From positions 55,177,995 through 55,241,994 of the forward strand of contig OZ038378.1 in the NCBI GenBank assembly GCA_964036045.1: a stretch of 64,000 nt of DNA, given 5' to 3'. Origin of the DNA: Eutreptiella sp. 'Long Island Sound 2002'. Taxonomy: Eukaryota > Euglenozoa > Euglenophyceae > Eutreptiales > Eutreptiaceae. The translations under genes and the position numbers were made by a program. A model generated the notes under the pieces. That model was not told the DNA's origin, did not search any database, and saw nothing but the letters and a program-made list of their open reading frames with translations. This document shows, one piece after another, positions 26,396 through 39,359 of this stretch (within the stretch, counting starts at the first letter, position 1; the number at the start of each line of letters is the position of its first letter).

Positions 26396-29300
26396 TTGAG
26401 TTGGGGTTTGGGAGTCGCAATCCACGCTTTGTTGTGTGGTCCTTTGGGTTGGGGTTAGGGAGTTGCAATCCACGCTTTGTTGTGTGGCCCCTTGAGTTGG
26501 GGTTAGGGACTCGCAATCCACGCTTTGTTGCGTGGCCCCTTGAGTTGGGGTTAGGGACTCGCAATCCACGCTTTGTTGTGTGGCCCCTTGAGTTGGGGTT
26601 AGGGACTCGCAATCCACGCTTTGTTGCGTGGCCCCTTGAGTTGGGGTTAGGGACTCGCAATCCACGCTTTGTTGCGTGGCCCCTTGAGTTGGGGTTAGGG
26701 ACTTGCAACTTACGCTTTGTTGCGTGGCCCCTTGAGTTGGGGTTAGGGACTCGCAATCCACGCTTTGTTGCGTGGCCCTTTGAGTTGGGGTTAGGGACTC
26801 GCAATCCACGCTTTGTTGAGTGGCCCATTGAGTTGAGGTTAGGGACTCACAATCCACGCTTTGTTGTGTGGCCCCTTGAGTTGGGGTTAGTGACTCGCAA
26901 TCCACGCTTTGTTGCGTGGCCCCTTGAGTTGGGGTTTGGGACTCGCAATCCACGCTTTGTTGCGTGGCCCTTTGAGTTGGGGTTAGGGACTCGCAATCCA
27001 CGCTTTGTTGTGTGTCCCTTTGAGTTGGGGTTCGGGACTCGCAATCCACGCTTTGTTGTGTGGCCCCTTGAGTTGGGGTTAGTGACTCGCAATCCACGCT
27101 TTGTTGTGTGTGCCCTTGAGTTGGGGTTAGGGACTCGCAATCCACGCTTTGTTGGGTGGCCCCTTGAGTTGGGGATAGGGACTCGCAATCCAGGCTTTGT
27201 TGTGTGGGTCTTTTGGTTGGGGTTAGGGACTCGTAATCCACGCTTTGTTGCGTGGCCCCTTGAGTTGGGGTTAGGGACTTGCAACTTACGCTGTGTTGCG
27301 TGGCCCCTTGAGTTGGGGTTTGGGACTCGCAATCCACGCTTTGTTGCGTGGCCCCTTGAGTTGGGGTTAGGGACTCGCAATCCACGCTTTGTTGTGTGGC
27401 CCTTTGAGTTGGGGTTAGGGACTCGCAATCCACGCTTTGTTGTGTGGCCCCTTGAGTTGGGGTTAGTGACTCGCAATCCACGCTTTGTTGTGTGGCCCCT
27501 TGAGTTGGGGTTAGGGACTCGTAATCCACGCTTTGTTGCGTGGCCCCTTGAGTTGGGGTTAGTGACTCTCATTCCGCCCTTTGAGTTGGGGTTAGGGACT
27601 CGCAATTACGCTTTGTTGTGTGGCCCCTTGAGTTGGGGTTAGGGACTCGCAATCAACGCTTCGTTGTGTGGCTCTTTTAGTTGGGGTTAGGGACTCGCAA
27701 TCCACGCTTTGTTGTGTGGCCCCTTGAGTTGGGGTTAGGGACTAGCAATCCACGCTTTGTTGCATGGCCCATTGAGTTGGGGTTAGGGACTCGCAATCCA
27801 CGCTTTGTTGCGTGGCCCCTTGAGTTGGGGTTAGGGACTCGCAATCCACGCTTTGTTGCATGGCGCCCTTGAGTTGGGGTTAGTGACTCGCAATCCACGC
27901 TATGTTGCGTGGCCCTTTGAGTTGGGGTTAGGGACTCGCAATCCACGCTCTGTTGCATGGCCCCTTGAGTTGGGATTAGTGACTCGCAATCCACGCTTCG
28001 TTGTGTCGCCCTTTGAGTTGGGGTTAGTGACTCGCAATCCACGCTATGTTGCGTGGCCCTTTGAGTTGGGGTTAGGGACTCGCAATCCAAGCTCTATTGT
28101 GTGGCCCCTTGAGTTGGGGTTAGGGACTCGCAATCCACGCTTTGTTGCGTGCCCCATTGAGTTGGGGTTAGGGACTCATAATCCACGCTTTGTTGTTTGT
28201 GCCCTTGAGTTGGGGTTAGGGACTCGCAATCCACGCTTTGTTGCGTGGCCCCTTGAGTTGGGGTTAGGGACTCGCAATCCACGCTTTGTTGCATGGCGCC
28301 CTTTCAGTTGGGGTTAGTGACTCGCAATCCACGCTATGTTGCGTGGCCCTTTGAGTTGGGGTTAGGGACTCGCAATCCAAGCTCTGTTGCGTGGCCCCTT
28401 GAGTTGGGATTAGCGACTCGCAATCCACGCTTCGTTGTGTCGCCCTTTGAGTTGGGGTTAGTGACTCGCAATCCACGCTTTGTTGTGTGGCCCCTTGAGT
28501 TGGGGTTAGGGACTCGCAATCCACGCTTTGTTGTGTGGCCCCTTCAGTTGCGGTTAGGGACTCGCAATCCACGCTTTGTTCTGTGGCTTATTTAGTTGGG
28601 GTTAGTGACTCGCAATCCACGCTTTGTTCCGTGTGCCCTTGAGTTGGGGTTAGGGACTGGCAATCCACCCTTTGTTGTGTGTGCCCTTGAGTTGGGGTTA
28701 GGGACTCGCAATCCACGCTTTGTTGCGTGGCCCCTTGAGTTGGGGTTAGGGACTCGCAATGCACGCTTTGTTGTGTGGCCCCTTGAGTTGGGGTTAGTGA
28801 CTCGCAATCCACGCTATGTTGCGTGGCCCTTTGAGTTGGGGTTAGGGACTCGCAATCCACGCTCTGTTGCGTGGCCCCTTGAGTTGGGATTAGTGACTCG
28901 CAATACACACTTTGTTGCGTGGCCGATTGAGTTGGGGTTAGTAACTCGCAATCCACGCTATGTTGCGTGGCCCTTTCAGTTGGGGTTAGGGACTCGCAAT
29001 CCACGCTCTGTTGCGTGGCCCCTTGAGTTGGGATTAGTGACTCGCAATCCACGCTTTGTTGCGTGGCCCCTTGAGTTGGGGTTAGTGACTCGCAATCCAC
29101 GCTTTGTTGTGTGGCCCTTTGAGTTGGATTTAGGGACTCGCAATCCACGCTTTGTTGCGTGGCTTCTTCAGTTGGGGTTAGTGACTTGTCATCCACGCTT
29201 TGTTGCGTGGCCCCTTGAGTTGGGGTTAGGGACTCGGAATCCACGCTTTGTTGCGTCGCCCTTTCAGTTGGGGTCAGGGACTCGCAATCCACGCTCCATT

Positions 29301-29879
29301 GTGTGTCCCTTTGAGTTGGGGTTAGGGACTCGCAATCCACGCTTTGTTGCGTGGCCCCTTGAGTTGGGGGTAGGGACTCGCAATCCACGCTTTGTTGTGT
29401 GGCCCTTTGAGTTGGGGTTAGTGACTCACAATCCACACTTTGTTGCGTGGCCCCTTGAGTTGGATTTAGGGACTCGCAATCCACGCTTTGTTGCGTTGCT
29501 TCTTCAGTTGGGGTTAGGGACTCGCAATCCACGCTTTGTTCCGTGTGCCCTTGAGTTGGGGTTAGGGACTCGCAATCCACGCTTTGTTGCGTGGCCCCTT
29601 GAGTTGGGGTTAGGGACTCGCAATCCACGCTTTGTTGCATGGCGCCCTTGAGTTGGGGTTAGTGACTCGCAATCCACGCTATGTTGCGTGGCCCTTTGAG
29701 TTGGGGTTAGGGACTCGCAATCCACACTTTGTTGCGTGGCCCATTGAGTTGGGGTTAGTGACTCGCCATCCACGCTATGTTGCGTGGCCCTTTCAGTTGG
29801 GGTTAGGGACTCGCAATCCACGCTCTGTTGCGTGGCCCCTTGAGTTGGGATTAGGGACTCGCAATCCACGCTTTGTTGC

Positions 29880-32400
29880 GTGGCCCCTTGAGTTGGGGTT
29901 AGTGACTCGCAATCCACGCTTTGTTGTGTGGCCCTTTGAGTTGGATTTAGGGACTCGCAATCCACGCTTTGTTGCGTGGCTTCTTCAGTTGGGGTTAGTG
30001 ACTTGTAATCCACGCTTTGTTGCGTGGCCCTTTGAGTTGGGGTTAGGGACTTGCAATCCACGCTTTCTTGCGTCGCCCTTTGAGTTGGGGTCAGGGACTC
30101 GCAATCCACGCTCTATTGTGTGTCCCTTTGAGTTGGGGTTAGGGACTCGCAATCCACGCTTTGTTGTGTGGCCCCTTGAGTTGGGGGTAGGGACTCGCAA
30201 TCCACGCTTTGTTGTGTGGCCCTTTGAGTTGGGGTTAGTGACTCACAATCCACACTTTGTTGTGTGGCCCTTTGAGTTGGGGTTAGTGACTCGCAATCCA
30301 CACTTTGTTGCGTCGCCCCTTGAGTTGGATTTAGGGACTCGCAATCCACGCTTTGTTGCGTGGCTTCTTCAGTTGGGGTTAGTGACTTGTAATCCACGCT
30401 TTGTTGCGTGGCCCTTTGAGTTGGGGTTAGTGACTCGCAATCCACGCTTTGTTGCGTCGCCCTTTGAGTTGGGGTTGGTGACTCGCAATCCACACTTTGT
30501 TGTGTGGCTCCTTGAGTTGGGGTTAGGGACTCGCAATCCACGCTTTGTTGTGTGTGCCCTTGAGTTGGGGTTAGAGACTCGCAATCCACGCTTTGTTGCG
30601 TGGCCTCTTGAGTTGGGGTTAGGGACTCGCAATCCACGCTTTGTTGCGTGGCCCTTTGAGTTGGGGTTAGTGGCTCGCAATCCACATTTTGTTGCGTGGC
30701 CCCTTGAGTTGGGGTTAGGGACTCGCAATCCACGCTTTGTTGCGTGGCCCCTTGAGTTGGGGTTAGGGACTTGCAATCCACGCTTTGTTTCGTCGCCCTT
30801 TGAGTTGGGGTTAGTGACTCGCAATCCACACTTTGTTGCGTGGCCCCTTGAGTTGGGGTCGGGGACTCGCAATCCTCGCTTTGTTGTGTGGCCCCTTGAG
30901 TTGGGGTTAGGGACTCGCAATCCACGCTTTGTTGCGTGGCCCCTTGAGTTGGGGTTAGGGACTTGCAATCCACGCTTTGTTTCGTCGCCCTTTGAGTTGG
31001 GGTTAGTGACTCGCAATCCACACTTTGTTGCGTGGCCCCTTGAGTTGGGGTCGGGGACTCGCAATCCACGCTTTGTTGTGTGGCCCCTTGAGTTGGGGTT
31101 AGGGACTCGCAATCCACGCTTTGTTGCGTGGCCCCTTGAGTTGGGGTTAGTGACTCGCAATCCACGCTTTGTTGTGTGGCCCTTTGAGTTGGATTTAGGG
31201 ACTCGCAATCCACGCTTTGTTGCGTGGCTTCTTCAGTTGGGGTTAGTGACTTGTAATCCACGCTTTGTTGCGTGGCCCTTTGAGTTGGGGTTAGGGACTT
31301 GCAATCCACGCTTTCTTGCGTCGCCCTTTGAGTTGGGGTCAGGGACTCGCAATCCACGCTCTATTGTGTGTCCCTTTGAGTTGGGGTTAGGGACTCGCAA
31401 TCCACGCTTTGTTGTGTGGCCCCTTGAGTTGGGGGTAGGGACTCGCAATCCACGCTTTGTTGTGTGGCCCTTTGAGTTGGGGTTAGTGACTCACAATCCA
31501 CACTTTGTTGTGTGGCCCTTTGAGTTGGGGTTAGTGACTCGCAATCCACACTTTGTTGCGTCGCCCCTTGAGTTGGATTTAGGGACTCGCAATCCACGCT
31601 TTGTTGCGTGGCTTCTTCAGTTGGGGTTAGTGACTTGTAATCCACGCTTTGTTGCGTGGCCCTTTGAGTTGGGGTTAGTGACTCGCAATCCACGCTTTGT
31701 TGCGTCGCCCTTTGAGTTGGGGTTGGTGACTCGCAATCCACACTTTGTTGTGTGGCTCCTTGAGTTGGGGTTAGGGACTCGCAATCCACGCTTTGTTGTG
31801 TGTGCCCTTGAGTTGGGGTTAGAGACTCGCAATCCACGCTTTGTTGCGTGGCCTCTTGAGTTGGGGTTAGGGACTCGCAATCCACGCTTTGTTGCGTGGC
31901 CCTTTGAGTTGGGGTTAGTGGCTCGCAATCCACATTTTGTTGCGTGGCCCCTTGAGTTGGGGTTAGGGACTCGCAATCCACGCTTTGTTGCGTGGCCCCT
32001 TGAGTTGGGGTTAGGGACTTGCAATCCACGCTTTGTTTCGTCGCCCTTTGAGTTGGGGTTAGTGACTCGCAATCCACACTTTGTTGCGTGGCCCCTTGAG
32101 TTGGGGTCGGGGACTCGCAATCCTCGCTTTGTTGTGTGGCCCCTTGAGTTGGGGTTAGGGACTCGCAATCCACGCTTTGTTGCGTGGCCCCTTGAGTTGG
32201 GGTTAGGGACTTGCAATCCACGCTTTGTTTCGTCGCCCTTTGAGTTGGGGTTAGTGACTCGCAATCCACACTTTGTTGCGTGGCCCCTTGAGTTGGGGTC
32301 GGGGACTCGCAATCCTCGCTTTGTTGCGTGGCCCATTGAGTTGGGGTTAGGGACTCGCAATCCACGCTTTGTTGCGTGCCCCTTTGAGTTGGGGTTAGGG
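29880..32400. repeat. Tandem duplication, period 1,248 bp, with a nested 192-bp repeat
   Basis: Copy 1 (about 29,880-31,127) and copy 2 (about 31,128-32,375) share all markers at a 1,248-bp offset (26 units exactly). Markers include CTTCTTCAGTTGGGG with GACTTGTAATCC, TTGAGTTGGATTTAGGG, GTCAGGGAC with CTCTATTGTGTGTCC, and GTTAGAGACTC. Inside each copy the series ACTTGCAATCC / TTTCGTCGCCC / CCACACTTTG / GGTCGGGGAC occurs twice, 192 bp (four units) apart, for instance at 30,769 and 30,961. Confidence 0.88.
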
Positions 32401-32752
32401 ATTCGCAATCCACGCTTTGTTGCGTCGCCTCTTGAGTTGGGGTTAGGGACTCGCAATCAACGCTTTGTTGTGTGGCCCCTTGAGTTGGGGTTAGGGTCTC
32501 GCAATCCACGCTTTGTTGTGTGGCTCTTTTAGTTGGGGTTAGGGACTCGCAATCCACGCTTTGTTGCGTGGCCCCTTGAGTCGAGGTTAGGGACTCGCAA
32601 TCCACGCTTTGTTGTGTGCCCCTTTGAGTTGGGGTTAGGGACTCACAATCCACGCTTTGTTGCATGGCCCATTCAGTTGGGGTTAGGGACTCGCAATCCA
32701 CGCTTTGTTGTGTGGCCCCTTGAGTTGGGGTTAGGGACTCGCAATCCACACT

Positions 32753-34838
32753 TTGTTGCATGGCGCCCTTGACTTGGGGTTAGGGACTCGCAATCCACGC
32801 TATGTTGCGTGGCCCTTTGAGTTGGGGTTAGGGACTCGCAATCCACGCTCCGTTGCGTGGCCCCTTGAGTTGGGATTAGTGACTCGCAATCCACGCTTCG
32901 TTGTGTCGCCCTTTGAGTTGGGGTTAGTGACTCGCAATCCACGCTATGTTGCGTGGCCCTTTCAGTTGGGGTTAGGGACTCGCAATCCACGCTCTATTGT
33001 GTGGCCCCTTGAGTTGGGATTAGTCACTCGCAATCCACGCTTTGTTGCGTGGCCCATTGAGTTGGGGTTAGGGACTCGCAATCCACGCTTTGTTGTGCCG
33101 CCCCTTGAGTTGGGGTTAGGGACTCGCAATCCACGCTTTGTTGTGTGGCCCCTTGAGTTGGGGCTAGGGACTCGCAATCCACGCTTTGTTCTGTGGCTCT
33201 TTTAGTTGGGGTTCGGGACTCGCAATCCACGCTTTGTTGTGTGTGCCCTTGAGTTGGGGTTAGGGACTCGCAATCCACGCTTTGTTGTGTGGCCCCTTGA
33301 GTAGGGGTTAGTGACTCACAATCCACGCTTTGTTGTGTGGCCCCTTGAGTTGGATTTAGGGACTCGCAATCCACGCTTTGTTGCGTGGCCCTTTGAGTTG
33401 GGGTTAGGGACTCGCAATCCACGCTTTGTTGCGTCGCCCTTTGAGTTGGGGTCAGGGACTCGCAATCCACGCTCTATTGTGTGTCCCTTTGAGTTGGGGT
33501 TAGGGACTCGCAATCCACGCTTTGTTGCGTGGCCCCTTGAGTTGGGGGTAGGGACTCGCAATCCACGCTTTGTTGTGTGGCCCTTTGAGTTGGGGTTAGT
33601 GACTCACAATACACACTTTGTTGTGTGGCCCTTTGAGTTGGGGTTAGTGACTCGCAATCCACACTTTGTTGCGTCGCCCCTTGAGTTGGATTTAGGGACT
33701 CGCAATCCACGCTTTGTTGCGTGGCTTCTTCAGTTGGGGTTAGTGACTTGTAATCCACGCTTTGTTGCGTGGCCCCTTGAGTTGGGGGTAGGGACTCGCA
33801 ATCCACGCTTTGTTGCGTGGCCCCTTCAGTTGGGGTTAGTGACTTGCAATCCACGTCTTGTTTCGTCGCCCTTTGAGTTGGGGTTAGTGACTCGCAATCC
33901 ACACTTTGTTGTGTGGCCCCTTGAGTTGGGGTCGGGGACTCTCAATCCACGCTTTGTTGCATGGCCCATTGAGTTGGGGTTAGGGACTCGCAATCCACGC
34001 TTTGTTGCGTGCCCCTTTGAGTTGGGGTTAGGGATTCGCAATCCACGCTTTGTTGCGTCGCCTCTTGAGTTGGGGTTAGGGACTCGCAATCAACGCTTTG
34101 TTGTGTGGCCCCTTGAGTTGGGGTTAGGGATTCGCAATCCACGCTTTGTTGCGTCGCCTCTTGAGTTGGGGTTAGGGACTCGCAATCAACGCTTTGTTGT
34201 GTGGCCCCTTGAGTTGGGGTTAGGGTCTCGCAATCCACGCTTTGTTGTGTGGCTCTTTTAGTTGGGGTTAGGGACTCGCAATCCACGCTTTGTTCCGTGG
34301 CCCCTTGAGTCGGGGTTAGGGACTCGCAATCCACGCTTAGTTGTGTGCCCCTTTGAGTTGGGGTTAGGGACTCGCAATCCACGCTTTGTTGCATGGCGCC
34401 CTTGAGTTGGGGTTAGGGACTCGCAATCCACGCTATGTTGCGTGGCCCTTTGAGTTGGGGTTAGGGACTCGCAATCCACGCTCCGTTGTGTGGCCCCTTG
34501 AGTTGGGATTAGTGACTCGCAATCCACGCTTCGTTGTGTCGCCCTTTGAGTTGGGGTTAGTGACTCGCAATCCACGCTATGTTGCGTGGCCCTTTCAGTT
34601 GGGGTTAGGGACTCGCAATCCACGCTCTATTGTGTGGCCCCTTGAGTTGGGATTAGTCACTCGCAATCCACGCTTTGTTGCGTGGCCCATTGAGTTGGGG
34701 TTAGGGACTCGCAATCCACGCTTTGTTGTGCCGCCCCTTGAGTTGGGGTTAGGGACTCGCAATCCACGCTTTGTTGTGTGGCCCCTTGAGTTGGGGTTAG
34801 GGACTCGCAATCCACGCTTTGTTCTGTGGCTCTTTTAG
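32753..34838. repeat. Related blocks offset by 1,633 bp
   Basis: The stretch 32,753-33,205 recurs at 34,386-34,838. Shared markers are GCATGGCGCCCTTGA, CTCCGTTG, GTTGGGATTAGTGAC, CTTCGTTGTGTCGCC, TTAGTCACTCGC and TTGTGCCGCCCC. The offset is 34 units plus 1 base, the extra base matching one 49-bp unit. A two-unit, 96-bp duplication of GGGATTCGCAATCC plus AATCAACGC sits between them (34,031 and 34,127). Confidence 0.78.
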
Positions 34839-35586
34839 TTGGGGTTAGGGACTCGCAATCCACGCTTTGTTGTGTGTGCCCTTGAGTTGGGGTTAGGGAC
34901 TCGCAATCCACGCTTTGTTGTGTGGCCCCTTGAGTTGGGGTTAGGGACTCTCAATCCACGCTTTGTTGCATGGCGCCCTTGAGTTGGGGTTAGTGACTCG
35001 CAATCCACGCTATTTTCCGTGGCCCTTTCAGTTGGTGTTAGGGACTCGCAATCCACGCTTTGTTGCGTGGCCCCTTGAGTTGGGATTAGTGACTCGCAAT
35101 CCACGCTTTCTTGCGTGGCCCCTTGAGTTGGGTTGGGGACTCGCATTCCACGCCTCGTTGTGTGTCCCTTTGAGTTGGGGTTAGGGACTCGCAATCCACG
35201 CTTTGTTGCGTGGCCCCTTGAGTTGGGGTTAGTGACTCGCAATCCACGCTTTGTTGTGTGTGCCTTTGAGTTGGGGTTAGGGACTCGCAATCCACGCTTT
35301 GTTGGGTGGCCCCTTGAGTTGGGGTTAGGGACTCGCAATCCAGGCTTTGTTGTGTGGTTCTTTTGGTTGGGGTTAGGGACTCGCAATCCACGCTTTGTTC
35401 CGTGGCCCCTTGAGTTGGGGTTGAGGACTCGCAATCCACGCTTTGTTGTGTGGCCCATTGAGTTGGGGTTAAGGACTCGCAATCCACGCTTTGTTGCATG
35501 GCCCATTGAGCTGGGGTTAGGGACTCGCAATCCACGCTTTGTTGTGTGGCCCCTTGAGTTGGGGTTAGGGACTCGCAATCCACGCT

Positions 35587-38110
35587 TTGTTGCATGGCGC
35601 CCTTGAGTTCGGGTTAGTGACCTGCAATCCACGCTATGTTGCGTGGCCCTTTGAGTTGGAGTTAGGGACTCGCAATCCACGCTCCGTTGCGGGGCCCCTT
35701 GAGTTGGGATTAGTGACTCGCAATCCACGCTTCGTTGTGTCGCCCTTTGAGTTGGGGTTAGTGACTCGCAATCCACGCTATGTTGCGTGGCCCTTTTAGT
35801 TGGGGTTAGCGACTCGCAATCCACGCTCTATTGTGTGGCCCCTTGAGTTGGGATTAGTCACTCGCAATCCACGCTTTGTTGCGTGCCCCATTGAGTTGGG
35901 GTTAGGGACTCGCAATCCACGCTTTGTTGTGCCGCCCCTTGAGTTGGGGTTAGGGACTCGCAATCCACGCTTTGTTGTGTGGCCCCTTGAGTTGGGGCTA
36001 GGGACTCGCAATCCACGCTTTGTTGTGTGGCCCCTTGAGTTGGGATTAGTCACTCGCAATCCACGCTTTGTTGCGTGCCCCATTGAGTTGGGGTTAGGGA
36101 CTCGCAATCCACGCTTTGTTGTGCCGCCCCTTGAGTTGGGCTTAGGGACTCGCAATCCACGCTTTGTTGCATGGCCCATTGAGTTGGGATTAGTGACTCG
36201 CAATCCACGCTTTGTTGTGTGGCCCCTTGAGTTGGGGTTAGGGACTCGCAATCCACGCTTTGTTGTGCGGCTCTTTTAGTTGGGGTTAGGGACTCGCAAT
36301 CCACGCTTTGTTCCGTGGCTCCTTTAGTTGGGGTTAGGGACTCGCAATCCACGCTCCGTTGCGGGGCCCCTTGAGTTGGGATTAGTGACTCGCAATCCAC
36401 GCTTCGTTGTGTCGCCCTTTGAGTTGGGGTTAGTGACTAGCAATACACGCTATGTTGCGTGGCCCTTTTAGTTGGGGTTAGTGACTCGCAATCCACGCTC
36501 TATTGTGTGGCCCCTTGAGTTGGGATTAGTCACTCGCAATCCACGCTTTGTTGCGTGCCCCATTGAGTTGGGGTTAGGGACTCGCAATCCACGCTTTGTT
36601 GTGCCGCCCCTTGAGTTGGGGTTAGTGACACGCAATCCACGCTTTGTTGTGTAGCCCCTTGAGTTGGGGCTAGGGACTCGCAATCCACGCTTTGTTGCAT
36701 GGCCCATTGAGTTGGGATTAGTGACTCGCAATCCACGCTTTGTTGTGTGTGCCCTTGAGTTGGGGTTAGGGACTCGCAATCCACGCTTTGTTGCGTGGCC
36801 CCTTGAGTTGGGATTAGTGACTCGCAATCCACGCTTTCTTGCGTGGCCCCTTGAGTTGGGTTGGGGACTCGCATTCCACGCCTCGTTGTGTGTCCCTTTG
36901 AGTTGGGGTTAGGGACTCGCAATCCACGCTTTGTTGCGTGGCCCCTTGAGTTGGGGTTAGTGACTCGCAATCCACGCTTTGTTGTGTGTGCCCTTGAGTT
37001 GGGGTTAGGGACTCGCAATCCACGCTTTGTTGGGTGGCCCCTTGAGTTGGGGTTAGGGACTCGCAATCCAGGCTTTGTTGTGTGGGTCTTTTGGTTGGGG
37101 TTAGGGACTCGCAATCCACGCTTTGTTCCGTGGCCCCTTGAGTTGGGGTTAGGGACTCGCAATCCACGCTTTGTTGTGTGGCCCATTGAGTTGGGGTTAA
37201 GGAGTCGCAATCCACGCTTTGTTGCGTGGCCCCTTGAGTTGGGGTTAGGGACTCACAATCCACGCTTTGTTGCATGGCCCATTGAGCTGGGGTTAGGGAC
37301 TCGCAATCCACGCTTTGTTGTGTGGCCCCTTGAGTTGGGGTTAGGGACTCGCAATCCACGCTTTGTTGCATGGCGCCCTTGAGTTGGGGTTAGTGACTCG
37401 CAATCCACGCTATGTTGCGTGGCCCTTTGAGTTGGAGTTAGGGACTCGCAATCCACGCTCCGTTGCGGGGCCCCTTGAGTTGGGATTAGTGACTCGCAAT
37501 CCACGCTTCGTTGTGTCGCCCTTTGAGTTGCGGTTAGTGACTCGCAATCCACGCTATGTTGTGTGGCCCTTTTAGTTGGGGTTAGTGACTCGCAATCCAC
37601 GCTCTATTGTGTGGCCCCTTGAGTTGGGACTAGTCACTCGCAATCCACGCTTTGTTGCGTGCTTCATTGAGTTGGGGTTAGGGACTCGCAATCCACGCTT
37701 TGTTGTGCCGGCCCTTGAGTTGGGGTTAGGGACTCGCAATCCACGCTTTGTTGTGTGGCCCCTTGAGTTGGGGCTAGGGACTCGCAATCCACGCTTTGTT
37801 GTGTGGCCCCTTGAGTTGGGGTTAGGGACTCGCAATCCACGCTTTGTTGTGTGGCCCCTTGAGTTGGGGTTAGGGACTCGCAATCCACGCTTTGTTGCGT
37901 GCCCCATTGAGTTGGGGTTAGGGACTCGCAATCCACGCTTTGTTGTGCCGCCCCTTGAGTTGGGCTTAGGGACTCGCAATCCACGCTTTGTTGCATGGCC
38001 CATTGAGTTGGGATTAGTGACTCGCAATCCACGCTTTGTTGTGTGGCCCCTTGAGTTGGGGTTAGGGACTCGCAATCCACGCTTTGTTGCGTGGCTCCTT
38101 TAGTTGGGGT
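35587..38110. repeat. Related blocks offset by 1,776 bp
   Basis: Units at 35,587-36,250 recur at 37,363-38,075 with an offset of 1,776 bp (37 units) over their left part. Shared rare variants include GTTGCGGGGCCCC, TTGAGTTGGAGTTAGGG, CCCTTTTAGTTGGGG, TTAGTCACTC and TTGTGCCG. The intervening 35,086-35,606 and 36,814-37,382 segments are also related, sharing GGGTTGGGGACTCGCATTCC, GTTGGGTGGCC and AATCCAGGC. The right edge differs by whole units, so later gains or losses have occurred. Confidence 0.75.
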
Positions 38111-39359
38111 TAGGGACTCGCAATCCACGCTCCGTTGCGGGGCCCCTTGAGTTGGGATTAGTGACTCGCAATCCACGCTTTGTTGTGTCGCCCTTTGAGT
38201 TGGGGTTAGTGACTCGCAATCCACGCTATGTTGCGTGGCCCTTTTAGTTGGGGTTAGTGACTCGCAATCCACGCTCTATTGTGTGGCCCCTTGAGTTGGG
38301 ATTAGTCACTCGCAATCCACGCTTTGTTGCGTGCCCCATTGAGTTGGGGTTAGGGACTCGCAATCCACGCTTTGTTGTGCCGCCCCTTGAGTTGGGGTTA
38401 GTGACTCGCAATCCACGCTTTGTTGTGTGGCCCCTTGAGTTGGGGCTAGGGACTCGCAATCCACGCTTTGTTGCATGGCCCATTGAGTTGGGATCAGTGA
38501 CTCGCAATCCACGCTTTGTTGTGTGTGCCCTTGAGTTCGGGTTAGGGACTCGCAATCCACGCTTTGTTGTGTGGCCCCTTGAGTTGGGGTTAGGGACTCG
38601 CAATCCATGCTTTGTTGCATGGCCCATTGAGTTGGGATTAGTGACTCGCAATCCACGCTTTGTTGTGTGGCCCATTGAGTTGGGGTTAGGGACTCGCAAT
38701 CCACGCTCTATTGTGTGGCCCCTTGAGTCGGGATTAGTGACTCGCAATCCACGCCTTGTTGCGTGGCCCCTTGAGTTGGGGTTAGGGACTCGCAATCCAC
38801 ACTTTCTTGCGTGGCCTCTTGAGTTGGGTTTGGGGACTCGCATTCCACGCTTTGTTGTGCGGCCCCTTGAGTTGGGGTTAGGGACTCGCCATCCACGCTT
38901 TGTTGCATGGCCCCTTGAGTTGGGGTTAGTGACTCGCAATCCACCCTTTGTTGTGTGTGCCCTTGAGTTGGGGTTAGGGACTCGCAATCCACGCTTTGTT
39001 GTGTGGCCCCTTGAGTTGGGGTTAGGGACTCGCAATCCACGCTATGTTGCGTGGCCCTTTGAGTTGGGGTTAGTGACTCGCAATCCACACTTTGTTGCGT
39101 GGCCCCTTGAGTTTGGGTTAGGGACTCGCAATCCACGCTTTGTTGCGTGGCTTCTTCAGTTGGGGTTAGTGACTTGTAATCCACGCTTTGTTGCGTGGCC
39201 CTTTGAGTTGGGGTTAGGGACTCGCAATCCACGCTTTGTTGCGTGGCCCATTGAGTTGGGGTTAGGGACTCGCAATCCACGCTTTATTGTGTGGGTCTTT
39301 TGGTTGGGGTTAGGGACTCGCAATCCACGCTTTGTTGCGTCGCCCTTTGAGTTGGGGTT

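Noticed and set aside
32753-37382. GCATGGCGCCC units as insertion points of another element
   Set aside because: They are single 49- or 50-bp unit variants with one or two extra bases, spread by block duplication; no foreign sequence is present.
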